In this document: positions 25,291 to 36,799 of the stretch, piece after piece
Numbering within the stretch: position 1 is the stretch's first letter
Layout: every line of letters begins with the position of its first letter
Source: Methylobacter sp. S3L5C
GTDB lineage: Bacteria > Pseudomonadota > Gammaproteobacteria > Methylococcales > Methylomonadaceae
Assembly: GCF_022788635.1 (NCBI RefSeq)
Contig: NZ_CP076024.1
Location: 3,286,001 to 3,350,000 of the forward strand
Reading direction: 5' to 3'
Length of the DNA: 64,000 bases
The notes under the pieces: generated by a model
The model's database searches: none
The model's input: the letters and a program-made list of their open reading frames with translations, nothing else
Told to the model about the DNA's origin: nothing
Made by a program: the position numbers and the translations under genes

Positions 25291-25666
25291 AAAATGCTCC
25301 TAAATTTTATAAGACTAAAAACGAAATAATTGAAAGATCAAAATCCTCTCGTTTTAGCTATGATTTCTGCCAATTGTTTTTTGGCCTGTTTTATAACCCG
25401 ATTTACCACTTAATTCAAGTGCTTGTTTAATTTGAACAATGAAGAAACATCCCTTTGGGATGAAGCCAAAGATTGGGAAGAGGTCTGCATCCCCTCTCCA
25501 ATCCGCGCCCGATAAAGCAACGTCGCTTCGCTTGTTGCAGGACGCTCCATTCCGCCTAAAGGCCGAGGTTTAAACCAGCAAGGAAGAAGGAAGATTGAGT
25601 AATATTTAAGTTGGTATTGCCACTTTTAATATAAGCAATACTTAAATGCAGGAAAATTCGGTGACG
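25291..25666. other. Intergenic region with several palindromes
   Basis: No gene is seen. Three closely spaced hairpins are visible: a perfect CATCCC-TTT-GGGATG (25448-25462), GATTGG with CCAATC enclosing further pairing (25471-25503), and GCAAC with GTTGC (about 25518-25539). This GC-richer block stands out from its surroundings and may be a palindromic intergenic repeat or a transcription end for fimV. Confidence 0.4.
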
Positions 25667-28081
25667 TCACTCTTTTAAAATAGTGTATTTTTGTTGTTCA
25701 TTCGTATCTTTTTCAGGTACATCACAAGCCACTCCTCTGGCGGCATCGCTGTGATTCATATCATTATACGTTTTTGCCAAATTGAGTTTCGTTTCTATTT
25801 CATCCCTATCAGCCAGGTTATCCTGCTCAACAACATTATCTTTATGTGAACCGGTTTTAGCCTTACCTAAATAAAAATTTTCATCAAGCAGGTTATTGCC
25901 AAAATCACGATCAAAATCAAATGATTTAACCGAGACTTCTTCAATAGAAGGGAGATTTTTATCGGACAAATTTATAACGCCGCTATCATTTTCTTGATAA
26001 TCATTTATTTTAGTTGTACTGGACTCATCGTTAAAATCTAATGATTCAAATTCAATGTTTTCTTTAATATCTTCGGCCATCGACCCTGCATTTTTTAAAG
26101 ACTCATTTGAATCTTCGGTTTTTATTGTATTAGGACTTTGGTTAAAATCAATACTGTCATTAATTGACCGTTTATCAACAACGCTATCTGAATCTGAAAT
26201 AAAATCAAAATCCAATAAATTATCGGGTGCTTTGTGAAGACTATCTTTACCGCCATCATTCATATTTTCAAAAGATGACACGAAGGGGGCTTTTATAGGC
26301 TTTTTTTCCAGGCTTGTTTTTTCTTGCAGTGCTTCAGCCTCGATTTCAGAAAAAAACAATGCTGAATCTTTACAAAGTTCATGGCCCATTTCACTCACTG
26401 CCAACCAAAATTCAGCATTATTTTTCTTACCGATTTTAGCTAATTCGTTGGCATAGGTTTCAAAAGCATGTTTATTTTTGTTCAAATAAAATATTTTCAG
26501 CAATTTTAATTTATATTCATCACGATTGGGTTGGTCTTTAATAACCTCACGCATAATTTCTTCTGCTTGTTGATAACGCCCATAGGCCAAATAAACGTCA
26601 GCTTCGGAAACAAGATCAATATCACCCTGATAGTTATCAGAAGTATCAGAATTACCAAAGGTAATTTCACTGAAAAAAGGATGTTTACCATCTTCATCAG
26701 TATTTTTTGCACTTTCTTTTTCATTGGCTGTAGAAAAAATTGAAGTAAAATCAGGTGCTTTAGCTATGTTCATAGCAGCGAAGGTATTTTGGCTATTAAG
26801 CTCGCGTTTTTTCCACCAAAACCATCCCAGTAAAGATACCCCCGCTGTACCAATCCCCCACCATAGATAATGGGTATTTGTTGATGGCATTACTTCGCGT
26901 TTTACTTCCAGCAATGGTTTGGTAACGGGTTGAATGGGTTGTTGATTTGTTGAATTAATAAGATTGGTTTGTTCTGGCGTTGATTTTTCTTGAAACTGGC
27001 TTTGTAACGCAGCCAGTTGCTGGTTTTTTACGGCCAGTATTTGTTGCATCGTAGCCAGTTGCTTTTCAAGTTCGGTGACTTTAGTTTGTAACGCAACATT
27101 GATAGTTTCTTTATTAATGGTCGGAGTTGTTAGTTCATCAACTTGTTTTTTTGCGATTACCGGCTCATTTATTGGCGCTATAGTTGCGTTTTCATGGATA
27201 TTTTCTTCTGTAGGAGCAGTTAAGGTTAACTGCTTTTCGGGTGTTTCTTTTTTAGCGGGTTCCGGTGTAACAACAGCAGCGGATTTTAAACGCTCTTGCC
27301 AAGATTTTTTGTGTCGGTTGAATTCAGCTAAAGCCTGTTTTTGTGAATACTTTAAAATACTTTCCCGCTCTGGAATTTTTAGCGTTTTTCCTGTCACCAA
27401 GGCATTCATGTTTTCCTTGTTAAATGCATCAGGGTTTGTTTCGTACAAGGCTAGCATCATTTGTTCTACAGAAACGCCTGATTGTTTACCGGCATTTTCT
27501 GCAACTTTCCAAAGTGTATCATTTTTATTGGTGGGCCCATAACTAACTGCCCCACTGGTAGTTGGTTCATATTGAGAGTTATCAAGCTGTTCAGATTGGT
27601 AGCTCTCAAGATTATCCTGTGTAAAAACATGTGGCTTTTTATAAGCTGCCGGAGGATCCAGCAGCACTGTAAATTCTCGATACAAACTACCTTTGGACCA
27701 ATTCACCTCAAGCAGAAAATTCAGGAAAGGTTCTTTAACGACTTCTCTTGAACTAAGTTTTATGATGACTGAATCATTAGCACCGATTATTATTGCCAAT
27801 TTTATTTTTGACAAGAAAGGGGTCCAGGGAATGCCTGCCTCATCAAACTTGTCAGGCGGTGCTAAATTAACTTTTATGTCGGCGGCTTTATCACCTGTTG
27901 ATAGTACCAATGAAATGTCAGCATCCAGATTTTGATTAAGTGCAGAATGTAATTTAATTCCACCAATACCTAACGGATATCCACTGGCCGGAGCCAGTAA
28001 AGATAATAACGCTAAAAGCTTGGCTAAATTGTACGAATGACTCATTTTAAACCTGTTTATTGCTACAGCCTCATATTTCAA
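25667..28081 (-). CDS. fimV: FimV/HubP-like polar hub protein
   Basis: An 804-aa protein organising the cell pole and type IV pili in gammaproteobacteria. A signal peptide (MSHSYNLAKLLALLSLLAPA) precedes the conserved FimV N-terminal domain (LGIGGIKLHSALNQNLDADI to about residue 145). Then come a LysM peptidoglycan-binding motif (NDTLWKVAENAG to GKTLKIPE, about 190-250), a coiled coil (about 325-365), one membrane helix (YLWWGIGTAGVSLLGWFWW), a TPR-like segment (EADVYLAYGRYQQAEEIMRE) and the conserved C-terminal motif ETKLNLAKTYNDMNHSDAAR. The better start is probably the ATG at 28045, residue 13 of the longest frame. It lies 26 bases after asd, the usual order in this class. Confidence 0.88.
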   Translation of the reverse strand: MKYEAVAINRFKMSHSYNLAKLLALLSLLAPASGYPLGIGGIKLHSALNQNLDADISLVLSTGDKAADIKVNLAPPDKFDEAGIPWTPFLSKIKLAIIIGANDSVIIKLSSREVVKEPFLNFLLEVNWSKGSLYREFTVLLDPPAAYKKPHVFTQDNLESYQSEQLDNSQYEPTTSGAVSYGPTNKNDTLWKVAENAGKQSGVSVEQMMLALYETNPDAFNKENMNALVTGKTLKIPERESILKYSQKQALAEFNRHKKSWQERLKSAAVVTPEPAKKETPEKQLTLTAPTEENIHENATIAPINEPVIAKKQVDELTTPTINKETINVALQTKVTELEKQLATMQQILAVKNQQLAALQSQFQEKSTPEQTNLINSTNQQPIQPVTKPLLEVKREVMPSTNTHYLWWGIGTAGVSLLGWFWWKKRELNSQNTFAAMNIAKAPDFTSIFSTANEKESAKNTDEDGKHPFFSEITFGNSDTSDNYQGDIDLVSEADVYLAYGRYQQAEEIMREVIKDQPNRDEYKLKLLKIFYLNKNKHAFETYANELAKIGKKNNAEFWLAVSEMGHELCKDSALFFSEIEAEALQEKTSLEKKPIKAPFVSSFENMNDGGKDSLHKAPDNLLDFDFISDSDSVVDKRSINDSIDFNQSPNTIKTEDSNESLKNAGSMAEDIKENIEFESLDFNDESSTTKINDYQENDSGVINLSDKNLPSIEEVSVKSFDFDRDFGNNLLDENFYLGKAKTGSHKDNVVEQDNLADRDEIETKLNLAKTYNDMNHSDAARGVACDVPEKDTNEQQKYTILKE

Positions 28082-28107
28082 CCATCAAATACAGCGTTAA
28101 TAGTAGC

Positions 28108-29130
28108 CTAGATATAATCTTTTACCAGTACCTCTGCTATTTGCACACTATTTAATGCTGCACCTTTTCGAATATTATCACCAACTACCCATAAATCAAT
28201 GCCTTGTGGATGTGAGATATCTTCTCTTATACGTCCGACAAAAACATCATCATGGCCTGAGGATTCTGTTACCGCTGTTGGATAACCGCCATTTTTTCGC
28301 TTATCCATAACAGTTATTCCGGGTGCTTTTTCCAGCAATGCCCTAACCGATTCGGCAGTAATTTTTGACCGTGTTTCAATATGTACTGCTTCAGAATGAC
28401 CATAAAAAACCGGCACCCGTACTGCAGTTGCATTAACCATGATGGTAGTATCACCCAATATTTTTTGGGTTTCCCAAACCATCTTCATCTCTTCTTTGGT
28501 ATAACCATTATCCATAAACACGTCAATTTGCGGTAAAACATTGAACGCAATTTGTTTTGGATAGACACTGGGGGTAATCGGCTGCAAGTTAAGCAAATTA
28601 AGTGTTTGCCTGCCTAATTCTTCGATGGCTTCTTTACCCGTTCCGGAGACAGCCTGGTAAGTACAGACATTTATCCGGGTTATGCCTACGGCATCATAAA
28701 TTGGTTTTAATGCCACCAACATTTGAATTGTTGAACAATTTGGATTGGCAATAATCCCGCGATTTTTATAATCAGCTATTTTCTCGGGATTAACCTCAGG
28801 TACCACCAAAGGAATGTCATCGTCATAACGAAATTGTGAGGTATTATCAATAACTATACAGCCTGCAGCAGCAGCTTTGGGTGCATATATTTCTGAAACA
28901 GCCGCGCCTGGTGAAAACAAGCCAATTTGTACTTTAGCAAAATCGAAAGTAGCTAAATCTTCTACTTTTAACGAGCCACCTTTAAAGGGAATGCGTTTGC
29001 CTACAGAATTACTACTGGCTAACGCATAAACTTCGCCTACGGGAAACTGGCGTTCTTCTAAAATTGACAGTATGGCCTCACCTACTGCACCCGTTGCACC
29101 GACAACAGCAACGTTATAAACTTTACTCAT
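28108..29130 (-). CDS. asd: Aspartate-semialdehyde dehydrogenase
   Basis: A 340-aa enzyme reducing aspartyl phosphate to aspartate semialdehyde with NADPH, feeding lysine, threonine, methionine and peptidoglycan synthesis. The NADP site is VAVVGATGAVGEAIL (residues 8-22), the catalytic cysteine lies in IIANPNCSTIQM (about residue 132), and the substrate-binding segment HSEAVHIETR is present. Length is normal. It lies immediately upstream of fimV on the same strand. Confidence 0.95.
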   Translation of the reverse strand: MSKVYNVAVVGATGAVGEAILSILEERQFPVGEVYALASSNSVGKRIPFKGGSLKVEDLATFDFAKVQIGLFSPGAAVSEIYAPKAAAAGCIVIDNTSQFRYDDDIPLVVPEVNPEKIADYKNRGIIANPNCSTIQMLVALKPIYDAVGITRINVCTYQAVSGTGKEAIEELGRQTLNLLNLQPITPSVYPKQIAFNVLPQIDVFMDNGYTKEEMKMVWETQKILGDTTIMVNATAVRVPVFYGHSEAVHIETRSKITAESVRALLEKAPGITVMDKRKNGGYPTAVTESSGHDDVFVGRIREDISHPQGIDLWVVGDNIRKGAALNSVQIAEVLVKDYI

Positions 29131-29293
29131 TTATTAATACCTTTTTGTTAAAGCAGAAACAACTGCATGATCGTTTGACAAGATGCTGCTTTTTGTCTGT
29201 CCGGTAAATTAATCTTGGGAAGACAAAAAGTCGGCATTTACAGAGTGTTAATCAATCATGCATTTTTATAATCATTAGTTTTTTCCGGTATGT

Positions 29294-29950
<657 letters not shown>

Positions 29951-30135
29951 TCAAGTAAGACAAATATATATAAATAACAGGGGTTTAAGTAACTACAAAA
30001 AATAACGTTGTTAGGTTGTATGGCTAACTATAAAATATAGCAGTATATTTTATAACACAACCTACTTAATCTCTTGTAAAAATGCGATTATTTCCCTATT
30101 CTTACAAGGTTTACTTCCAATCAGGAGAATATGTG

Positions 30136-30612
30136 ATGCGTGTTGAAGATTTAATGAAAACAAAAGTATTTACCGTCGAGCAACACGACTTGATTGATCG
30201 GGTCTTTTTTTTAATCCATTATGAAAAAGTTCGTCATATACCAGTCGTTGAAAAAGGCAAACTCATCGCCATTGTTTCTGACCGGGATTTGTATAAAGCC
30301 CTCGGGCCAAAAAACAACTCTAATGTTATTGAACCTGCCAGCGGCAAAAATTCTGTAGAACAACATGTTGTTCCACAAAAAGTACAACATATCATGCGCC
30401 GTGGCGTATTGACCGTTAACCCGGAAACTTATGCCTTTGAAGCGGCCGCTATTATGGCTGACAATAAAGTGGGTGCATTACCGGTTGTCGACAAAGATAA
30501 TCATTTGGTCGGAATTATATCAGCAACCGATATACTTAAAGTTTTTTCAAAAATAGAAAAATCCAGTGAAAAAAGAGCGCAAAGAATAAGTGCCGGCATC
30601 AGCCACACCTAA
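30136..30612 (+). CDS. CBS-domain pair protein
   Basis: I start the gene at 30136, preceded by AGGAG at 30123-30127, rather than at the longer frame's 30082. The 158-aa protein is essentially two CBS domains (MRVEDLMKTKVFTVEQHD to VSDRDLYKALG, and VQHIMRRGVLTVNPETYAFE to IISATDILKVF), which bind adenosyl ligands and usually regulate a partner. No fused catalytic domain is present. A strong terminator follows. Confidence 0.85.
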   Translation: MRVEDLMKTKVFTVEQHDLIDRVFFLIHYEKVRHIPVVEKGKLIAIVSDRDLYKALGPKNNSNVIEPASGKNSVEQHVVPQKVQHIMRRGVLTVNPETYAFEAAAIMADNKVGALPVVDKDNHLVGIISATDILKVFSKIEKSSEKRAQRISAGISHT

Positions 30613-30633
30613 ATTTCACTTCCCAGATCAAAC

Positions 30634-30660
30634 AAAAAAGTCCCGTAACGGGACTTTTTT
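30634..30660 (+). terminator. Rho-independent terminator after the CBS-domain gene
   Basis: Near-perfect hairpin AAAAAAGTCCCGT / ACGGGACTTTTTT ending in a T-run, 22 bases after the stop codon. Confidence 0.9.
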
Positions 30661-30911
30661 GTTTAATGGGCAAGGCCTTTATTTATGTGATGAGACATTA
30701 TTAAAGAGCGACATGTATAAAAATAAATCATTATTTAATACAATGTGTTATCGTTAGCAGACAACATAAATAGAAGATCAATAATAGCCGCTTTAGCACA
30801 CACCAAAATACCTTACTAAACCAGCGAATAATTTCCTCATAAAACCTTGGCGATATAGCCTGTCAAGATTTACTATAAAGACTAACTCAGTGCAGAATAA
30901 ACTGGATATCC

Positions 30912-33743
30912 ATGATGAGTAACCTGCTTAAACTTTTTCAAGATTCTTCTTCCTTGCAAGGCAGCAACGCCAGTTTTATTGAAAACTTATACGAACAGTT
31001 TTTGGACGACCCTGAATCTGTTGAACCCAGTTGGCAAAAAGAGTTTACGGCCATTCATCATGGCACCACTTATGAGACCCCTCACAGTCCCGTGGTAAAA
31101 CGCTTTGCGCAACTGGCTATAAAATCACAAGGAAGGCTGGCACAATTACAAGGCTTTACCGAAGAAAGTGTAAAAAAACAGGCTGCTGTGTCCCGGCTCA
31201 TTAACCATTACCGGGTTCGTGGACATCAAATTGCCAACAGTAATCCATTAGGAAAAACAACCCCTCCACCACCCGACATGGATGCGGCTTATTACGGACT
31301 ATCCGAGCCGGATATGGAGACACTATTTGATACCGGTACACTTTTTGGCGGTGTTGATCGCCTACCCTTACGCGCTATTATTGCTAACCTGACAGAAATT
31401 TACTGCGGTAGTATTGGCTCCGAGTATATGCATATTGTTGATACGCATATCAGACGTTGGTTAATTAGTCGATTGGAAAGTTCTAAAATTAATTTAATAC
31501 TGGAACCTGAGAAAAAACACTGGCTATTAAAACTGCTGACTGCCGCGGAAGGTATAGAAAGTCATTTACATCATCGATTTGTCGGTCAAAAACGCTTTTC
31601 TCTTGAAGGGGGTGAAGCTCTTATTTTAATATTGGATGAATTAATTCAGGGTTCCGGCGATAAAGGTGTTAAAGAAATTGTGATGGGTATGGCGCATAGA
31701 GGCCGCTTAAATGTCCTGGTTAATATCCTGGGAAAAAGCCCTGCCAGCCTGTTCGATGAATTTGCAGGTACATCCATGCTGTTACCCGGTGCCAGATCAG
31801 GTGATGTGAAATATCACATGGGTTTTTCCTCCGATATTGCGACGCCGGGTGGCCCTGTACATTTAACGCTGGCTTTTAACCCTTCACATTTGGAGATTAT
31901 CAACCCCGTTGTTGAAGGTTCGGTAAAAGCTCGCCAAGATAGGGCAGGAGAAAATGGTATTAGTACGGTTATTCCAATCTTGATTCATGGGGATGCTGCC
32001 TTTTCCGGACAAGGTATTGTCATGGAAACCCTGAATATGTCGCAAACCCGTGCTTTTTTTACCGGTGGTACCGTGCATATTGTTATTAACAATCAAATCG
32101 GCTTTACCACCAGTAATCCGGCAGATGCCAGATCTACTTTGTATTGTACGGATGTTGCCAGCATGATTCAGGCACCCGTTTTTCATGTTAACGGTGATGA
32201 TCCGGAAGCGGTTATCTTTGTAACCAAACTCGCTCTTGATTATCGAATGACCTTTAATAAAGATGTCGTCATCGATCTTATTTGCTATCGCCGTCTTGGT
32301 CACAATGAAGCGGACGACCCTGCCGCTACTCAGCCCGGCATGTATAAAAAAATCCGCAAGCACAAAACCACAAGGACACTCTATGCCCAAAAATTAATTA
32401 ATGACGGCATTATTAATGCAGAACAATCTGCAACAATGGAGCAGGATTATCAAAAACTGCTTGAAGCCGGTCAGGTGGTTTCAAGACCGGTGCTGGATAG
32501 TTCCAGTTATTCTTACACCAATCAGTGGAACCAATATCTGAATAAAAGCTGGGATATTCCCTGCAACACAGCAATATCGTTGGATCAATTACGTTTTTGT
32601 AATGACAGAATGCAACGATTGCCGGCCGGCTTTGAAATACATCCCAGAGTTGCCAAAGTCATGGAAAACCGCCTGAAAATGGCGGCAGGTGCCATGCCAA
32701 TAGATTGGGGTTTTGCTGAAAACATGGCTTATGCCAGCCTCCTATTGGAAAAATTCCATGTCAGATTGACCGGTCAAGATGTCGGTCGGGGAACATTTGT
32801 TCATCGCCATGCGGTATTGCATAATCAACTTAATAATAAAACCTATACGCCCATTAAACATCTGGACAAAGATCAAGGTCGTGCCCAGATTTTTGATTCC
32901 TTGTTATCGGAGGCAGGCGTCTTAGGTTTTGAATACGGATATAGCACGACCATGCCTAATACTCTAGTTATTTGGGAAGCCCAATTTGGCGATTTTGCCA
33001 ATGGTGCCCAAGTGGTTATTGACCAGTTTATTAGTTCCGGAGAAACCAAGTGGGGACGTTTATGTGGTCTGGTCATGTTGTTACCCCATGGTTTTGAAGG
33101 TCAAGGTCCGGAACACTCATCAGCCAGGCTGGAACGTTATTTACAACTCTGTGCCGAACATAATATCCAGGTTTGTAACCCAACCACTCCCGCACAAATA
33201 TTCCACTTATTACGGCGTCAATTAATACGTAGCTACCGAAAACCCTTGATTGTTATGAGCCCAAAAAGTCTGCTAAGGCATAAGCTCGCAGTATCTACCC
33301 TAGAAGATTTGACCGATGGAAAGTTTCAGCCTGTCATTGGGGAGCAAGATAACATTAATCCCAAAAAAGTTACCCGTTTTATTTTATGTGCAGGTAAAGT
33401 TTATTTCGATTTGCTTGAAGCCCGTCGCCAAGATAATCTTCAGCATGTTGTCATTGCACGTCTTGAACAACTGTATCCTTTTCCGGACAAATTGCTAAAA
33501 CTGGAATTGGCGAAATATCCGCATTTGAAAGATTTTATCTGGTGTCAGGAAGAACCACAAAATCAGGGTGCCTGGCATCAATCCAAACATCATTTTACCG
33601 ATAGTCTGCAGGCCCGTATCAGCATCACTTATGCCGGTCGGGAAGCGTCTGCAGCACCTGCTGTCGGTAAGTTCCATGTCCATATAGAACAACAAAAAGC
33701 TGTCGTTCAATCAGCCTTATACGGCGACCCTTCAGGAAAATAA
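30912..33743 (+). CDS. sucA: 2-oxoglutarate dehydrogenase E1 component
   Basis: A 943-aa thiamine-diphosphate enzyme decarboxylating 2-oxoglutarate in the TCA cycle and passing the succinyl group to the E2 lipoyl arm. The N-terminal E2-binding helix ([20 protein letters not shown]), the core [20 protein letters not shown], a thiamine-binding [19 protein letters not shown] stretch and the C-terminal transketolase-like part ([31 protein letters not shown]) are all present. Length is standard. An ATG at 30912 is followed at once by a second at 30915. sucB starts one base after the stop. Confidence 0.96.
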   Translation: MMSNLLKLFQDSSSLQGSNASFIENLYEQFLDDPESVEPSWQKEFTAIHHGTTYETPHSPVVKRFAQLAIKSQGRLAQLQGFTEESVKKQAAVSRLINHYRVRGHQIANSNPLGKTTPPPPDMDAAYYGLSEPDMETLFDTGTLFGGVDRLPLRAIIANLTEIYCGSIGSEYMHIVDTHIRRWLISRLESSKINLILEPEKKHWLLKLLTAAEGIESHLHHRFVGQKRFSLEGGEALILILDELIQGSGDKGVKEIVMGMAHRGRLNVLVNILGKSPASLFDEFAGTSMLLPGARSGDVKYHMGFSSDIATPGGPVHLTLAFNPSHLEIINPVVEGSVKARQDRAGENGISTVIPILIHGDAAFSGQGIVMETLNMSQTRAFFTGGTVHIVINNQIGFTTSNPADARSTLYCTDVASMIQAPVFHVNGDDPEAVIFVTKLALDYRMTFNKDVVIDLICYRRLGHNEADDPAATQPGMYKKIRKHKTTRTLYAQKLINDGIINAEQSATMEQDYQKLLEAGQVVSRPVLDSSSYSYTNQWNQYLNKSWDIPCNTAISLDQLRFCNDRMQRLPAGFEIHPRVAKVMENRLKMAAGAMPIDWGFAENMAYASLLLEKFHVRLTGQDVGRGTFVHRHAVLHNQLNNKTYTPIKHLDKDQGRAQIFDSLLSEAGVLGFEYGYSTTMPNTLVIWEAQFGDFANGAQVVIDQFISSGETKWGRLCGLVMLLPHGFEGQGPEHSSARLERYLQLCAEHNIQVCNPTTPAQIFHLLRRQLIRSYRKPLIVMSPKSLLRHKLAVSTLEDLTDGKFQPVIGEQDNINPKKVTRFILCAGKVYFDLLEARRQDNLQHVVIARLEQLYPFPDKLLKLELAKYPHLKDFIWCQEEPQNQGAWHQSKHHFTDSLQARISITYAGREASAAPAVGKFHVHIEQQKAVVQSALYGDPSGK

Positions 33744-33744
33744 C

Positions 33745-34989
33745 ATGAGCATTGAAGTCCTAGTTCCCAATCTACCCGAATCTGTTTCTGATGCAACGCT
33801 GATTATCTGGCATAAGCAAGCCGGCGACTTCGTTAACAAGAACGAAAATCTTGTTGATCTTGAAACCGATAAAGTGGTACTTGAAGTCACCGCGCCTGAG
33901 TCAGGTATACTTAGCCAAATCCTTAAGGAAAATGGTGCTATTGTTACCGGCGGTGAAGTTCTGGCTTTATTGGAATCTGAATCAGCTAAAGAGCAGCCAG
34001 TTACCGAAAGTAAACAAACAGCTCCTAAAACAACTGAACCAAGTGAGGAAGATATCCCGTTAAGTCCCTCAGTTCGTCGCTTGGTTCATGAAAATACCTT
34101 GGATCCTTTGCAGATAAAAGGTACCGGAAAAAGTGGCCGACTGACCAAGACTGATGTTTTGGAGCATCTTAACAAGCCAGTACCTGTTACTATAAAAAAA
34201 GAAAATAGTTTACCATCACCAGGCACTGCAACTGAAGTCAAACCGGAAACAGTAAAAACAATCGCACCGACAACGATTGACTCAAATCTGCGACCAGAAC
34301 AACGTGTTGCAATGACGCGTTTAAGAGCCAAAGTTGCTGAGCGCTTGTTGCAAGCCCAACAAAATGCAGCCATGTTGACAACTTTCAATGAAGTTAATAT
34401 GCAAAATGTCATTGATCTTCGTAACCAATATAAAATACGATTCGAACAAAAACATGCCGTTAAATTGGGTTTTATGTCGTTTTTTGTTAAAGCCTCCATT
34501 GAGGCTTTAAAGCGCTTCCCTGCCATCAATGCCTCTATAGACGGTAACGATATTATCTACCACGGTTACTATGACTTGGGTATTGCCGTTAGTACGCCGC
34601 GCGGTTTGATAGTGCCCGTATTGCAGGATGCCGATCAACTTGATTTTGCCGGTATTGAAAAGAGCATCGCCAATTATGGCGAAAAAGCCAGATCAGGAAC
34701 GCTAACCTATGATGATTTAAAAGGGGGAACATTTACCATTACCAACGGTGGTGTGTTTGGCTCAATGCTATCCACCCCCATACTTAATCCGCCTCAATGC
34801 GCCATTTTAGGTATGCATGCCATTAAGGAACGTGCGGTTGTTGAAAACGGCCAAATTGTCATCAGGCCAATTATGTATTTAGCCCTATCCTATGATCACC
34901 GACTGGTTGATGGTCGTGAAGCCGTACAATTTCTAGTTACTATAAAAGAATGCCTGGAAGCTCCCGCTCACCTTCTACTAAACATTTAA
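33745..34989 (+). CDS. sucB: Dihydrolipoyl succinyltransferase (2-oxoglutarate dehydrogenase E2)
   Basis: A 414-aa core component of the complex. One lipoyl domain (residues 1-80) carries the lipoylated lysine in [11 protein letters not shown], then a Pro/Thr linker, a peripheral-subunit-binding domain ([20 protein letters not shown] to [12 protein letters not shown], about 110-147), a second linker and the catalytic domain with [16 protein letters not shown] (HRxxDG-type active site near the C-terminus). It directly follows sucA and is four bases ahead of the E3-like gene, so the three form one operon. Confidence 0.95.
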   Translation: MSIEVLVPNLPESVSDATLIIWHKQAGDFVNKNENLVDLETDKVVLEVTAPESGILSQILKENGAIVTGGEVLALLESESAKEQPVTESKQTAPKTTEPSEEDIPLSPSVRRLVHENTLDPLQIKGTGKSGRLTKTDVLEHLNKPVPVTIKKENSLPSPGTATEVKPETVKTIAPTTIDSNLRPEQRVAMTRLRAKVAERLLQAQQNAAMLTTFNEVNMQNVIDLRNQYKIRFEQKHAVKLGFMSFFVKASIEALKRFPAINASIDGNDIIYHGYYDLGIAVSTPRGLIVPVLQDADQLDFAGIEKSIANYGEKARSGTLTYDDLKGGTFTITNGGVFGSMLSTPILNPPQCAILGMHAIKERAVVENGQIVIRPIMYLALSYDHRLVDGREAVQFLVTIKECLEAPAHLLLNI

Positions 34990-34993
34990 ATTT

Positions 34994-36409
34994 ATGCTAA
35001 AAAAGAAATCACATTACGATGTCATTGTTATAGGTGCCGGCCCTGCCGGTTTTGCCAGTGCAATTCGTTGTGCACAACAAGGCTTAAAAACTGCCTGTAT
35101 TGATAATTGGCGTAACAAAAAAAACCAAGGCCGTTTAGGTGGCTCTCATCTTAATACCGGAGGCGTTGCTTCCATGACCTTGCTGGAGTCTGCAAAGCTA
35201 TATCACCAACTTAAGCATGATATAGAAAATCATGGTATTCATGTTGAAGGGGTTAATTTAGATTTACCGCAAATGGTTCAACGTAAAGATAAAATTATCG
35301 ATCAAATCGGTCATAAGATGGCTGACTTGTTTGCTCATCACAAAATAGACTATATTCAGGCAAAGGCTAAATTGCTTAATTTACGGCAAGTGGAAATAGC
35401 AGCCATGGATACCGCAGAACTGTCCATACTAGATGCAGAGCATATTATTCTGTCGACAGGTTCATCGCCAATAAAATTACCTTATGCTCCCATAGACAAT
35501 GAATTTATTATTGATTCTATGGCGGCTTTAAATTTGGATGTGGTACCCAAAAAATTGGCTATTATTGGTGCCGGAGTCGTAGGCCTTGAATTAGCCAGTA
35601 TCTGGAATAGATTGGGTGCTGAAACGATATTACTGGAAGCACAAGAAAATTTTTTATCCTTATTGGATCAGCAAGTTTCAGGCGAAGCTTATCGTATTTA
35701 TCAGGACCAAGGTCTTGATTTACGTTTGGGTGCCCGAGTTATTTCTGCAAAAAAAGCCAACAAAAAAGTTACCGTAGATTATCAAGATCAGGATGGTACT
35801 CACAGTCTCCGTGTCGATAAATTGATTGTTGCCAGTGGTCGAAAACCTAATACATCAGAATTGGCTGCGCCTGAAGCTAACTTGTTACTCGATGAAAATG
35901 GCTATATTTATGTTGATGGTAATTGTCGTACCAATTTGCCCGGTGTTTATGCCATTGGTGATTTAACCTTACTGGGGCCAATGTTGGCACATAAGGGTAT
36001 AGAGGAAGGTATTTTTGTTGCCGATATTATTGCAGGATTTCATAACCCCATAAACTACGGAAATTTACCGAGTGTTATATATACTGAACCTGAAATTGCC
36101 TGGGTAGGCCAAACTGAACAAGCGCTACGTGCCACTGGCGAAGCCATAAAAATTGGTATTTATCCATTAACAGCAACCATCCGTGCATTGGCGATGGGGA
36201 AATCGGAAGGTATGGTTAAAATCATCGCTTCTGCTGTAAACGACAAGATACTTGGCGTTCATATCATTGGTACACAAGCTTCCGAACTGATAGCAGAAGC
36301 CGTACTGGCAATGGAATTTTCTGCCAGCAGTGAAGACTTGGCAAGAACTATTCATGCTAGGCCTACCCTTTCTGAAGCTGTACATGATGCCGCATTGGCA
36401 CTTAAATAA
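34994..36409 (+). CDS. Dihydrolipoamide dehydrogenase-like flavoprotein lacking the redox cysteines
   Basis: A 471-aa protein with the overall E3 fold: FAD site VIVIGAGPAGFASAIRCA (residues 10-27), NAD site LAIIGAGVVGLELASIW, second FAD contact GVYAIGDLT, and the C-terminal active-site HARPTLSEAVHDA. The redox-active segment normally reading GGTCLNVGCIPSK is GGSHLNTGGVASM here (residues 49-61). Both cysteines are replaced (His52 and Gly57), and so is the following lysine. Ordinary disulfide-based E3 catalysis is therefore unlikely, although the gene sits in the sucAB operon with no frameshift. It may be structural, or have another activity, with a true E3 encoded elsewhere. Confidence 0.85.
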   Translation: MLKKKSHYDVIVIGAGPAGFASAIRCAQQGLKTACIDNWRNKKNQGRLGGSHLNTGGVASMTLLESAKLYHQLKHDIENHGIHVEGVNLDLPQMVQRKDKIIDQIGHKMADLFAHHKIDYIQAKAKLLNLRQVEIAAMDTAELSILDAEHIILSTGSSPIKLPYAPIDNEFIIDSMAALNLDVVPKKLAIIGAGVVGLELASIWNRLGAETILLEAQENFLSLLDQQVSGEAYRIYQDQGLDLRLGARVISAKKANKKVTVDYQDQDGTHSLRVDKLIVASGRKPNTSELAAPEANLLLDENGYIYVDGNCRTNLPGVYAIGDLTLLGPMLAHKGIEEGIFVADIIAGFHNPINYGNLPSVIYTEPEIAWVGQTEQALRATGEAIKIGIYPLTATIRALAMGKSEGMVKIIASAVNDKILGVHIIGTQASELIAEAVLAMEFSASSEDLARTIHARPTLSEAVHDAALALK

Positions 36410-36799
36410 GAGACTTATTTTTTGCGTCGCCATAAAATTTAAGCGTCTGCACAATTCGTTCTGACGCTTAATGGTAATTTTTGTCTTTGCATTGGGTTGT
36501 GATTAATAACTTGTCTTAAAGTGGGAACTTGAAGTTTTTCATTTTAAACAGGCTAATTAAGTTGCCCACGCTCAATAGAGATATAAATCAAGGGTTTTGT
36601 AATATATACGTGTTCGGACTCTAATTAGTTTTTTGTATACATTGCAGAGTAAAAATTATCAAAAGTTTTGATAATTAAAAGGTTCTATTATCATATAATT
36701 AATAGGATTAGTTCCTTCCAAAAGCAGTCTTGTAAATCACATAAAAGCGTCTACTATGTGATAATAGAATTTAAAATTAAAATTATTAAGGTAATTTAA
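36410..36799. promoter_or_regulatory. Upstream region of the tus-like gene with Ter-like inverted sites and a palindrome
   Basis: Two inverted copies of the 15-mer TATRTGATAATAGAA lie at 36683-36697 (minus strand) and 36755-36769 (plus strand). A perfect palindrome with 11-bp arms (AATTATCAAAA / TTTTGATAATT around one G) lies at 36654-36676. The plus-strand 15-mer with its two preceding bases matches the E. coli Ter core AGNATGTTGTAAYKAA at about 11 of 16 positions. In E. coli the tus promoter overlaps a Ter site, so autoregulation is conceivable. Confidence 0.5.
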
